From: Symbiodinium natans
Lineage: Eukaryota > Sar > Dinophyceae > Suessiales > Symbiodiniaceae
Reading direction: 5' to 3'
DNA: 62,000 nucleotides
Assembly: GCA_905221605.1 (NCBI GenBank)
Contig: CAJNDS010002207.1
Location: 1 to 62,000 of the forward strand
Numbering within the stretch: the first letter of the stretch is position 1; the number at the start of each line of letters is the position of its first letter. Shown in pieces: positions 10,906-19,303 of the stretch. Made by a program: the position numbers and the translations under genes. Under the pieces are notes generated by a model that did not search any database, had not been told where the DNA came from, and saw only the letters and a list, made by a program, of their open reading frames with translations.

Positions 10906-12854
10906 GCGTAAAGAATGGCGGCAATCTCAGGAGGGAGGCGCATGGATGAACAGAGCGAGAGGTTGACAGCCGGTCCGACAATGGCCTTCAGCCCGGCGGC
11001 CTGCATGACTGTCTCGGCTTGCTTCGGTTTGACGATGCTTATACAGAGAATCGATTCCAGCATCGAGACCGCTGAGAACAATACCTCAGACGCTCCAGAG
11101 GAACGGTGGGGCTTGCCCCAAGAGGGCATCTCGCCTTGTCCCTTTTTCCACGGGCCGGAACTTTGGGCCGTTTGCCGCAAAAGGGCCGCAGGCAAGGTGG
11201 CTGGCGTGTGGAGGTCGGCAGGGACCGCATTGAGGCCACAAATCTTTTGCTCCAACAACTCCGTGACGAAGTGGTAATTGGGTCGCGATCCTCCAGCGGG
11301 CTGTCTGTGGTCGCCAATCATGACATCAAGTGCATGCTTGATGTGCGCCAGAATGGTGTTGGAACCAGGCGTGCCCAATTGCTGGGCTTCATCTCGGAGG
11401 AGCAACTCAACATCCTTTAGACGGTTAATGAGCTGCGAGTAGGGAAAGCTAAGCCTTGCCACAATCGTACCATGTGTCGTGGCTACAAGTAGCCCCCGGT
11501 ACAAATCGTGCACATCAAAAGGGAGCTTATGTGTGTCCTTCTCCTTGTTACCCGGTATGCGAACGATGCGGCTGCGAACAAATTCATTGCTAGCAGTCGT
11601 GAGCCTATCAACCGCTTCGACATAGGCCCGAACCGATTCATTGCCATGAGCGGTGTACAGGGTGAGCCGGCTCGTCAGGCACGCAAGGAGTACTCCTAGA
11701 AACGCGCAGGATCGTGTCTTCCCGCTGCCGGGCGCACCCGTTATGAATACAGAAGTACGATTAGCGGCCAGGCCGTACGAGCACGCTCCCAGCAGCGCTG
11801 CCAGGTGTCCGTCCGCCCCCCAAAAGGTATCACAGAGGCACGTAAGGAAGGCGGGACCAACCGCGAGCGCAAAGATGCTGGCTCGAGTCCTCGGATCGTG
11901 CTCGTTGCTCAACGAGTCATGGGACAGGCGTAGACACTCCGCATGCCACAGCGCAGGAGTCCGGGCGTCCTCTTGGCCGGGCAGCGGAGAGTCAGGCAGC
12001 GTAGCTAACACGCCACTCAGCAGCGTCGGCGTCCATTCTTTGCGATAGGATTGTTCCTCCGCAAGCCAAAGGTTGAGGAAGCTTTGCAAGGGGTTGGAAG
12101 CCCCCGGACCCGCAGTAAGCGATGCCTGCGCAGCTTGCGTTTCGTGCTTGCCTCTGAAGACTTGGCAGACCTCCGGGTGAATGAGCTGTGCCCATGTGTC
12201 GTGCCAGTTCCCTCTCACCACTAGCCCGATAAGGAGGACAAGCACTAAATCTGTGAGAAAGCCCGGCAACCACTGTGGCTGCCGGATGGCATCAAGAGGC
12301 GAGTCTTCTAGCGGAACGCCCAATGCAACATGCTGCCTTTCCCTAGGCATGTGTAACAGAGCATCCCAAAGCGGGGTAGAGGCTCCTCCGGGCAGAACCT
12401 CAAGCTGGCTGACTCTCGGCAGTGAGGGTCGTTGCGCGAATTGGTTGTGCTGTTCATCAGTCAAGAGCAGGGCAATGGTTATATTGACTGGCTGCATGGC
12501 CTTACTTTCTCCAGGGCCGGTGAAAAGCTTCTTCGGGGCAAGGAGCTCTATAAACATGCCTGGGTAGGCCACATCCCCCTTGTCTTCTCTCAAGGTAACC
12601 AGCAAAGCAGTGCCCTTGGCCGGCACTTTACCAGCGACAGCAAACCACTTTTTAGCCCAGTCAGGGACATCCGCCAACTCCGGTGTAAGGAGCATGACCG
12701 ATGCCCTTGGGTAAACTCGATGGAGAAGGCAGATTGGCCATGTATGCGTGCCGGGCTTTATCGCCACAGGGGTGGCGGCCCGCTTGACCGCAGCTTGCTC
12801 TGGGTAGTGATACTGTTCCGAGGGCTCCTCCTCGATTTCTGCTTCCGAGGCCAT
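10722..12854 (-). CDS. UPF1-like SF1 helicase, first RecA-like half
   Basis: SF1 helicases unwind RNA or DNA using ATP. This 710-codon frame starts at an ATG (12854), overlapping the end of the preceding frame by 97 bases. Motifs in order: Walker A GAPGSGKT (about residues 373-380), Walker B LLRDEAQQ (about 483, a DExxQ box as in UPF1), motif III IGDHRQ (about 510) and SLCSSMRLPPEIAAIL (cf. the YRMPPEI motif) near the end. A hydrophobic stretch FLTDLVLVLLIGLVV lies near residue 200, before the ATPase. No introns are seen, unusual for a host dinoflagellate gene of this size and more like a mobile or virus-derived unit. Helicase identity is well supported; its biological job is unknown. Confidence 0.75.
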   Translation of the reverse strand: MASEAEIEEEPSEQYHYPEQAAVKRAATPVAIKPGTHTWPICLLHRVYPRASVMLLTPELADVPDWAKKWFAVAGKVPAKGTALLVTLREDKGDVAYPGMFIELLAPKKLFTGPGESKAMQPVNITIALLLTDEQHNQFAQRPSLPRVSQLEVLPGGASTPLWDALLHMPRERQHVALGVPLEDSPLDAIRQPQWLPGFLTDLVLVLLIGLVVRGNWHDTWAQLIHPEVCQVFRGKHETQAAQASLTAGPGASNPLQSFLNLWLAEEQSYRKEWTPTLLSGVLATLPDSPLPGQEDARTPALWHAECLRLSHDSLSNEHDPRTRASIFALAVGPAFLTCLCDTFWGADGHLAALLGACSYGLAANRTSVFITGAPGSGKTRSCAFLGVLLACLTSRLTLYTAHGNESVRAYVEAVDRLTTASNEFVRSRIVRIPGNKEKDTHKLPFDVHDLYRGLLVATTHGTIVARLSFPYSQLINRLKDVELLLRDEAQQLGTPGSNTILAHIKHALDVMIGDHRQPAGGSRPNYHFVTELLEQKICGLNAVPADLHTPATLPAALLRQTAQSSGPWKKGQGEMPSWGKPHRSSGASEVLFSAVSMLESILCISIVKPKQAETVMQAAGLKAIVGPAVNLSLCSSMRLPPEIAAILYACRYSEACRFELIGRVPRLRMPPGPPRCSTCSGGHCVALQAGGWKRVDGYGCKIRMRPKPK

Positions 12855-15800
12855 GACTGATAACCCAGCATGTCAACCAGGCGCTCTAACGACAGGCGGG
12901 GGAGCCACATACCCAAAACTAGTTTCATCGTGGGACCAAGGTCATGATACGGGGGCGGCAAATCAGCCAGATGCGGCTTGGCATCCGTCAGGAGGACTTG
13001 GGTACAGTCAGCACGGAGACTTGCAATGCTCCGGTTCTCAGCGGAAGGTATCCGGAGAAAAGCCTCCATATCGGGGCGTCTGATTTGCCGTCCCAGCACG
13101 GAGTTGATGAAAGTTTTAGACTTATCCGAAAGCTGGACAGAGCCACACGCAACCCCCATCAAACCTGCTCGCACTGTGCGATCCATCCGGGGGTCGGCCA
13201 AGCCGCAAATCTTTTTAGTCAATTCCTTATGCACATAATCCCCCGGCGTGAGCTGGAATAGCTCTTCACTGTGGACAAAGTGACCATAAGAGTGTCCACC
13301 ACTGCCAAGTGACTCAGGTCCAGTGAAGTAGTAGAGGCGCGCTCCCGCGCCAATCGCTTGCGTCCTTGCTGCCTGGCTGGGCCGGAAGATACAGAGCTGG
13401 TCGCTCTCATGATGGACAAGACTAACAGCGTGCCGCAATTCCGAACCCAGGATATATTGCAGCATGGCCCGTGGCATGGCAACGCCGCCCAAACGTGCCT
13501 TGATGTGGACAAAATCGCCCTTGCAGTCAGGAAGCTTTTGGCGCTCATGCCAAGCGATAGCCACAGCAGCGCCCGTATACGACCCAGCAGAGAAACCCGT
13601 AACGCACAGTTTGCACTCGCCAGCTCTACCCGCGGCGAGGCCCACATGCAGAGCGGTCAGCGCAGCAGTATGTGGCATGTGCAAGTGAGCCAGGGCAGGG
13701 CACATTGTCAGGGAGGCTTCTACCGAGCTGATTCTAGCACGAACCGCCGCTGGCAGACCGCATCCTTCGACCTGAGGGTACAGAGCACGTGCCCATAGCT
13801 GGGCGGCTTGGGGCAGGAGCAACAATGCATGTGCGGCATTACCGCTGGTCGAAAGCAACAACGGGCGTTGTGTGTCCTCATATCGGACCTTTTTGCCCTG
13901 GTTGTCCCGGACTGTTTCCATTTCTAAGCCAGTGAGTGCATAGGAATTGGCTGTGTGAATGATGCTACCCGACACAGTGGGGGGCGTATTCTCGGCCTTC
14001 CCATTCATCCCGCTAATGAAGAGCGACCGACATTCCCCTGAGGGGGTTAGGTGAGGCTTTGGAGGCGGGTACTGGTAGGCAGGAAAGGCAAAGGCTGCCA
14101 GGGCTTGTTGCACACGCATGGCTAGTCCATCATCCCAGTATTGACTGAGGCCCAACGGCGTGACCTTTATGTCTGCGGCGAAGAGAGGCCACGGCAGATC
14201 CGCCTGGGCCAGCCAAGCATGCGCAGCGGCAGCAAGAAGAGCAAGCGGCCCAGTTGGGGTATTGGGTCGACTGCGCCATTTCGGGGTGGCCCTGCAGGAA
14301 GATAGGGCATCTTTCTTCCAAAACATGAGGACCCCAGGGAAGAGCTGGAGCCGCACTGGTCCACTGCCCTTTTTCCCAACAGAGGCCCACAGAGGGACGG
14401 TGTCCCCGTTGCCCCAGACCGACTCGGGTAGAGTAGGCAGCCGTACCACACTCCCCCACTGCGGCAAGATGTTTTTGCCTTTGGCACCATATCCATGCAC
14501 AAAAGGAGGGGGTATAACCTCGGCGTATCGGTTCGCCATGAATAAGTCAGGACCAGGTAGGATTGCCAAACGGGAGTGCGAGCCGCCGTAACCCATGAGC
14601 AAGGGAAGAAATCCCTGTTCATATGGGCCTTGTCCCCATGTTTTGACCCCTCTGACCTGCCTGACTGGGGAGGCGCCAAACTGGATGTCTGGCTCTGGCC
14701 GGCCAGCAGTAAGGTCGGCCGTTTTCCACGCAACCTCATGTATGTATCTTCCTAAAAGTGCCCACGCAAACACAAAGTCAGAGTGCTTGTGAGCAGTGGT
14801 TCCGGCAAGAGGGGTGTTGCGTAGACATTGCCGATAATGGATCTGGTCCAACGGCACCTGCTCATGCATACCAGGCAATGGAGTGGGCACTTCACTGGGC
14901 ATGATGACTAGCTGCAGGGCTCGGCTCAACGCAGTACCAATTGAGGTCACCGCACTAGCGACGTTGCCAGGGATGCAGAAGCGAGGGGGCCGGGGATGTT
15001 TGCCGTCCGGAGCATTCGGGTAGAAGAGGACCAATCCCCCATTTGCTTCGAGCTGGTCCTCGGACGCACAAACCATGCCAATTGAGTTTGGCGATCGGGC
15101 CCCACACGGTATGGACCCGTCCGGCGAGCAACTCCACGGCGAGGCTGGAAGCGAGCCACAGGGCTGTGTCTCGTCCGTCTCGACTTCCATGCTGCCCAGT
15201 GACTCCGTCGAGAGGGTATTGGGCAGTAGATCGAGGACTGCAAACCTTCGCAGCTCTTCTGCTTCCCACCTGGCAGTGAACAAGGTGTCATGGTCAAGCA
15301 ACATCAAGACCACCCCTGGCGCAAGGACTCTGAGGACTGCCAGAATTTCGGGCCCCGCCCACGTAAAGTGCACAGAAGCTAGCCCCGCTTCCTTGGTGTT
15401 AACCAAGATGGGAAACCACCTCTCCTTAAACGGGCCTTCCCACTGCATGCGTGCTACCAAATGCCGGACAAAGTAGGGGAAGTGCGGAATAGACAAGAAG
15501 CAGCGACTATCCGTGACCAAGAGCAGGACATGGGCTCCTGCGGACTCAGCAGCCCGGAGCTGTGGAAGTAGGCAGCCGAGTAATGCATTGTAGTCAATCT
15601 CTGGGTGGAGACCTTGCGGCTCAGGCGGTTCGCCGGAAATGGCTCCCGAGGCCAGTTTCAATGGCAGTACGCCGCTAGGGGTGGGCTCAGGGAAATTCTG
15701 ATTACTTTCTAGTGCCTGCGCGAGATCCTCAGGCTCCTGAGGCCTCGGCGCATGGTCAGCACTGAGAGTGCGAAGCTGGCATATAGCCTGCATTGCGGTC

Positions 15801-16486
15801 GCCGCAAGGACCTGTGGACCTGGGTGGCTAGGGACCTGCCAAGGTGGCAGGTCGGCTGGAACTGGCGCGGGAGGTGGCCTCCCATGTGGAATTCGCGGCT
15901 CGATCCTACTGACCTCACCCACTGGGTATTCTCCAACACGTGGAGGAATCGGCGGTATGGGAGGGCGAGGACAATTATCCGGCCAGCAGACCCTAGGTGG
16001 ATTAGGTGATGGAGTTTGCCAGGGCCCGGGAGACAGGGCTGTCTCCCTACCCGCTCCTTGTTCGGTGACAACACTCGCCCAAGGGGGAAGGTCTATCGCG
16101 TCACCAGGCAAAGCACTGTGCGTGGACACCGCTCGCCCCATGAGGGCACTGCTATGCGGCATGATGCCGATGCCTGGCCTCCATGCATGCAGGAGAAAAC
16201 AGCGAACCGTGGGTTGCCGGGCGAAGCAGACGGCGTTGCTGTTTCTCAAAAAGGCAGAATGGTCCAGACACAACAAGGGTTGTATTTCCGGCGGAAAGTA
16301 TCGGCACCAACCGGCAGCATCGAGTTCGTGAGGCAGGATGACGCCGGCTTGCATCTGCCTGGTCATTGCGATATCACTGGTCCCTAAAGTGGCAAGTGCA
16401 GTGAGTTGCCCTCTCCTGGCAACGTGGACTTGGAGCACTTGCGCTCCAACCCGGATCGCGTACGGTTGACAGGCATACGACTCCAT
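12758..16486 (-). CDS. Large ORF: GT-A-like region plus alpha/beta-hydrolase-like domain
   Basis: Uninterrupted 1242-codon frame; the first in-frame ATG is at 16486 (the frame is open to about 16515). Residues from that ATG: a Pro-rich low-complexity region (about 140-240). Next comes a region with LLDHDTLFT (about 395, DxD-like), NGGLVLFYPNA, YEQGFLPLLM and FVHGYGAKGKN (about 662), in the order seen in GT-A glycosyltransferases such as glycogenin relatives. Last is a hydrolase-like region with the nucleophile elbow VTGFSAGS (about 959), an acid candidate HHESDQL (about 1023) and a His candidate GGHSYGHF (about 1062), in correct Ser-Asp-His order. The glycosyltransferase reading is tentative, the hydrolase reading stronger. 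Same strand as, and overlapping, the helicase frame. Confidence 0.6.
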   Translation of the reverse strand: MESYACQPYAIRVGAQVLQVHVARRGQLTALATLGTSDIAMTRQMQAGVILPHELDAAGWCRYFPPEIQPLLCLDHSAFLRNSNAVCFARQPTVRCFLLHAWRPGIGIMPHSSALMGRAVSTHSALPGDAIDLPPWASVVTEQGAGRETALSPGPWQTPSPNPPRVCWPDNCPRPPIPPIPPRVGEYPVGEVSRIEPRIPHGRPPPAPVPADLPPWQVPSHPGPQVLAATAMQAICQLRTLSADHAPRPQEPEDLAQALESNQNFPEPTPSGVLPLKLASGAISGEPPEPQGLHPEIDYNALLGCLLPQLRAAESAGAHVLLLVTDSRCFLSIPHFPYFVRHLVARMQWEGPFKERWFPILVNTKEAGLASVHFTWAGPEILAVLRVLAPGVVLMLLDHDTLFTARWEAEELRRFAVLDLLPNTLSTESLGSMEVETDETQPCGSLPASPWSCSPDGSIPCGARSPNSIGMVCASEDQLEANGGLVLFYPNAPDGKHPRPPRFCIPGNVASAVTSIGTALSRALQLVIMPSEVPTPLPGMHEQVPLDQIHYRQCLRNTPLAGTTAHKHSDFVFAWALLGRYIHEVAWKTADLTAGRPEPDIQFGASPVRQVRGVKTWGQGPYEQGFLPLLMGYGGSHSRLAILPGPDLFMANRYAEVIPPPFVHGYGAKGKNILPQWGSVVRLPTLPESVWGNGDTVPLWASVGKKGSGPVRLQLFPGVLMFWKKDALSSCRATPKWRSRPNTPTGPLALLAAAAHAWLAQADLPWPLFAADIKVTPLGLSQYWDDGLAMRVQQALAAFAFPAYQYPPPKPHLTPSGECRSLFISGMNGKAENTPPTVSGSIIHTANSYALTGLEMETVRDNQGKKVRYEDTQRPLLLSTSGNAAHALLLLPQAAQLWARALYPQVEGCGLPAAVRARISSVEASLTMCPALAHLHMPHTAALTALHVGLAAGRAGECKLCVTGFSAGSYTGAAVAIAWHERQKLPDCKGDFVHIKARLGGVAMPRAMLQYILGSELRHAVSLVHHESDQLCIFRPSQAARTQAIGAGARLYYFTGPESLGSGGHSYGHFVHSEELFQLTPGDYVHKELTKKICGLADPRMDRTVRAGLMGVACGSVQLSDKSKTFINSVLGRQIRRPDMEAFLRIPSAENRSIASLRADCTQVLLTDAKPHLADLPPPYHDLGPTMKLVLGMWLPRLSLERLVDMLGYQSWPRKQKSRRSPRNSITTQSKLRSSGPPPLWR

Positions 16487-16498
16487 GGCATCACTCAC

Positions 16499-17021
16499 CG
16501 AACATGGCAGGCCAAACTCATGTGACTACCCCACAGGCAGCGGAGAACCACGAGGCAACCTCCAGACACCAAGATCCCTGGAAAGCCCTTACAAAAACTA
16601 GGGAGGGACTCCAGGAAAGGGAGGACCAAACAAAAAGCACAGCACACAGGAGAGAAGAAGCAGAAAGGCGAGAACAAAAAATAAAAAAAACAGTCAGGAG
16701 CGTTACAACCCTCTACACAATGGGTTCCTCGTTCAGTCAGCCAGCCACCCTTAGCTTGAGCCAGGGCACATCCAACGCGCAACCTGAAAAGGGATGCAGC
16801 GTGTCATCGCAGGTGGCTGTTACTTGTGGCTGCAATGTGCTGCATGTACAAAGCAATGACCTGGAGACGAAGGCATCCTTTACTTTGTCCGTGCACAGTA
16901 GTAGCACCAGAATGCAGGCGTACCTCGGTTGCTGGTCTGTTTGTAGCGGCAACACAAGGGCCGGCGCGCATAAATCAATTAAAATGGAAAAAGGAAGGCA
17001 CTCTCTACCCTGCCCCGACGA
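16499..17021. other. Spacer with A-rich tract between two minus-strand ORFs
   Basis: On the minus strand 16700-16590 is pyrimidine-rich (T-runs within 16676-16692) and ends with a TAG just before the next reading frame opens, which would suit a 5' untranslated region or an intron 3' end. No coding frame of note. Confidence 0.4.
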
Positions 17022-17891
17022 CTACTCCGGGAGCTCGATATGGTCCGCCAGCAGCCAATCAGGATCGCTCAGCAATGCAGGCCACACCACATGCTCCGGG
17101 TCCTTGCCGATAACCACCTGGCGGATTGTGAGGCCGGGGGCCCAGGGGTACTGCGTGCGTCCGTAGCCCTTGAAGGCGGTAAAGTGTGAGTCTTCGGAAA
17201 GGGCTTCTGTGACAGGAGGCACGCGATGATTGCCCCGCACCGAGTAGCACATCCGAAGGTGGTGCTGAAAGGTCTCTACGTCCTTTCGTCCGCCATAGAC
17301 TAAAATTCGTGTCTCCCCGCCCGTTGGGGCTGGCAGCAAAGAAGGCAGCCTAATGGGGCCCATGCAAACACAAGCCCGGAAGGTCGCATGGGCCTCGGAA
17401 ATTGCAATCTGGTAGGTGATGGTTCCTCCAGAGCCAAGGCCCATGAGATATGTGGGCAAGGAGATGCGAGGGCTCGCATCACGTTGGACGGCCAGTAGGA
17501 GCGGTAGAATTTCCATTGTATACACTGCCTTGGTCCAGGCAGCACCGTCAGGCAGCATCCAGGCAGGCGGTGAGCCTGCTTGTCCCGCCACAGGCCATGC
17601 GCAGGCAATGACGGCCTTTTTGAAAGCCAGGTTGCTCCACAGATACTCGATGGCCCCTTGCCAAGGCAGTGGGTGCATATTCTCCACATAGAAATGTCCA
17701 CAACCAGGGAGGAGAAGCACTATCGAGTTGGCTTCCCCTGCATCCGCACTCGGCCGGGATACAACAAAGGGGAGGGTTGAACTGCCATGGCTCGCCGAAA
17801 TCCAGGTGTTTTCACGCCCAGCTACGAGCGGAGGGGCGACCAATGGAGGAGGCTGCAGGTTCTCCAGGCCAAGGGGCTCTTGCAATGCCAT
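17022..17891 (-). CDS. Alpha/beta-hydrolase-like protein
   Basis: About 290 codons from the ATG at 17891; the frame is open to 18011 without an earlier ATG. Candidate catalytic residues: Ser in TYLMGLGSGGTITYQIA (about residue 150, placed like the nucleophile elbow of esterase-type hydrolases), Asp in VYGGRKDVETF (about 203) and His in SEDSHFTAF (about 236). The order and spacing fit an alpha/beta-hydrolase such as an esterase or depolymerase-like enzyme, but the elbow is LGSGG rather than strict GxSxG, so the assignment is tentative. It lies about 0.5 kb upstream, on the same strand, of the large hydrolase/helicase block. Several broken copies are at 6.7-8.35 kb, showing that this unit has duplicated locally. 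Confidence 0.5.
   Translation of the reverse strand: MALQEPLGLENLQPPPLVAPPLVAGRENTWISASHGSSTLPFVVSRPSADAGEANSIVLLLPGCGHFYVENMHPLPWQGAIEYLWSNLAFKKAVIACAWPVAGQAGSPPAWMLPDGAAWTKAVYTMEILPLLLAVQRDASPRISLPTYLMGLGSGGTITYQIAISEAHATFRACVCMGPIRLPSLLPAPTGGETRILVYGGRKDVETFQHHLRMCYSVRGNHRVPPVTEALSEDSHFTAFKGYGRTQYPWAPGLTIRQVVIGKDPEHVVWPALLSDPDWLLADHIELPE
17463..17480. repeat. Palindromic hairpin GATGCGAG-GG-CTCGCATC inside the hydrolase ORF
   Basis: Perfect 8-bp stem with a GG loop, in the coding sequence just before the serine motif. The pseudogene copies carry GATGTGAG/CTCACATC at the same site, a paired change in both arms. Confidence 0.6.
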
Positions 17892-18189
17892 GGCGAAGAA
17901 GAGGCAGCCTACCCAATTGATGGGGCAAGGTAGAGGAAGACTGGGCAGTCTTGCCTGAGAGCCGTGCCGTCCAGCGCAAAGAATGTCACACAACAACAAG
18001 CTTGCTCCCAACTTCCCCTGACTCAGCTCCCTTCAGTTGGAGACTACATCAGCAGTATAACATGATCAATGGTTACAACTTTCCAAATCGGTCAAGACAA
18101 CAGCATGACATTACAGGAATGCCGCATGACCATGGATAACGACCGATGTACTAGGCCGCCGTTTGTTCCGTATTCGCACAAGGTCAGCG

Positions 18190-18882
18190 TTAGATGTCAC
18201 TATCCGAATGCCGATTGTCCTCAAGCAGATGCATGGTCTCGTCATCTAAATGCTCGAGAATGTCGGTAGCAATACGTTCATCGAGGAAGCACGCTACCCA
18301 CTCCAGAATGACGGCATTATCATTGGGGACAGCATCGGACATCGCTTGCAAAAGCAAATTGACTTTATCGGCAGTGAAACGCCATGCAAGCAAAAGATGC
18401 TGCTCCAAATGCGCTTTTATGAGGTAAATTGGAAAATCTTCCTGGCAATGCACAATGATTGGCCTGGCCCAGGCTAAAAGGGCATTCTGCTGTGGTCCAG
18501 GCGGACGTCTGAACATAGCCAGTAACGCCCCGTACTCCTGGGCAAGCTCGTTCCTCAAATCCTGCGAAAGATCTCGAAGGTGGTGTGCAAGCCAGGCACG
18601 ATGACCTCCAACAGAGTGCGCGAGTTCGGCCGCAGCAACCATGGCAAGGGTCCGTTGATTAGGACGTCCTTGGGCTGCCGAGGCATCGCGGATTCCTTGC
18701 AGTACGAGGAGCTTGGTGAGCGATATCCAGCCAGCACTACAAGTGTGGCCGTGGCCTTCGAGGATGGGCTCGCTGGAAAAGATCTCCGGGTGTTCGTAAG
18801 GGTAGCATCTTTCCCAGTCACTGTCGCCATCTCCATTGACAGCAGTGTAAAGGCTGCCACCAATGACCAACGAAGCAGCCAT
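18190..18882 (-). CDS. Unrecognised ORF, 230 codons
   Basis: Starts at an ATG (18882) and ends in a Glu/Asp-rich tail (HLDDETMHLLEDN). No catalytic motif is seen. The centre reads ARPIIVHCQEDFPIYLIKAH then LEQHLLLAW, which resembles NPLIIHEIVENLDEEKLLLA in the ORF at 21859-22440, so the two may be paralogues. Composition is helical and acidic, suggesting an adaptor or structural protein. It lies on the same strand between the hydrolase ORF and the LINE-type block. Confidence 0.45.
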   Translation of the reverse strand: MAASLVIGGSLYTAVNGDGDSDWERCYPYEHPEIFSSEPILEGHGHTCSAGWISLTKLLVLQGIRDASAAQGRPNQRTLAMVAAAELAHSVGGHRAWLAHHLRDLSQDLRNELAQEYGALLAMFRRPPGPQQNALLAWARPIIVHCQEDFPIYLIKAHLEQHLLLAWRFTADKVNLLLQAMSDAVPNDNAVILEWVACFLDERIATDILEHLDDETMHLLEDNRHSDSDI

Positions 18883-19052
18883 GCCGGGCAGTTAGTTCGG
18901 GGAGGGCAAGCGGGCGCCTGCTCCTGTGAGCCCTGGCGGCACAGAACAAGGGGGCAAGTTAGCGGGTAATACCATCACTCCTTTATGTTCGCGGCTGAGA
19001 GGGCTATGAGCCACAGGAACAAACTGTCAATCCATGCGGGGGACTAGGGCGT

Positions 19053-19072
19053 GTGAGTGCGGGCGCACTCAC
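19053..19072. repeat. Palindromic hairpin, copy 1
   Basis: GTGAGTGCGGGCGCACTCAC: 9-bp perfect stem, GG loop. The identity with the copy at 19284-19303 extends a few bases either side (19050-19074). Confidence 0.65.
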
Positions 19073-19283
19073 GTACCCAACATCAAATCACTCCCGCACC
19101 CTCACAAGATTCTCCGCAGGTAATACTCGGGAGCAAGGGAGCAACCCGAACGGGAGCTCCTGAGCCGCTTCACCGAGCCCCTGCTCGGAAATTGTGGTGA
19201 GGGGTCACTGCTCGTCAAACTTGTACAGAGAACGTAAATGGATCTACTGCCTTGAGAAGAGATGCAGGTTCCTACACCGCCGT

Positions 19284-19303
19284 GTGAGTGCGGGCGCACT
19301 CAC
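19284..19303. repeat. Palindromic hairpin, copy 2
   Basis: Exact second copy, 231 bases after the first; together they bracket about 210 bp of unremarkable sequence. Confidence 0.65.

Noticed and set aside
16751-16760. GCTTGAGCCA and similar 9-base partial spliced-leader matches (also near 47228 and 52782)
   Set aside because: Nine bases or fewer are expected by chance in a window of this size; only the 10- and 11-base matches were kept as a weak finding.
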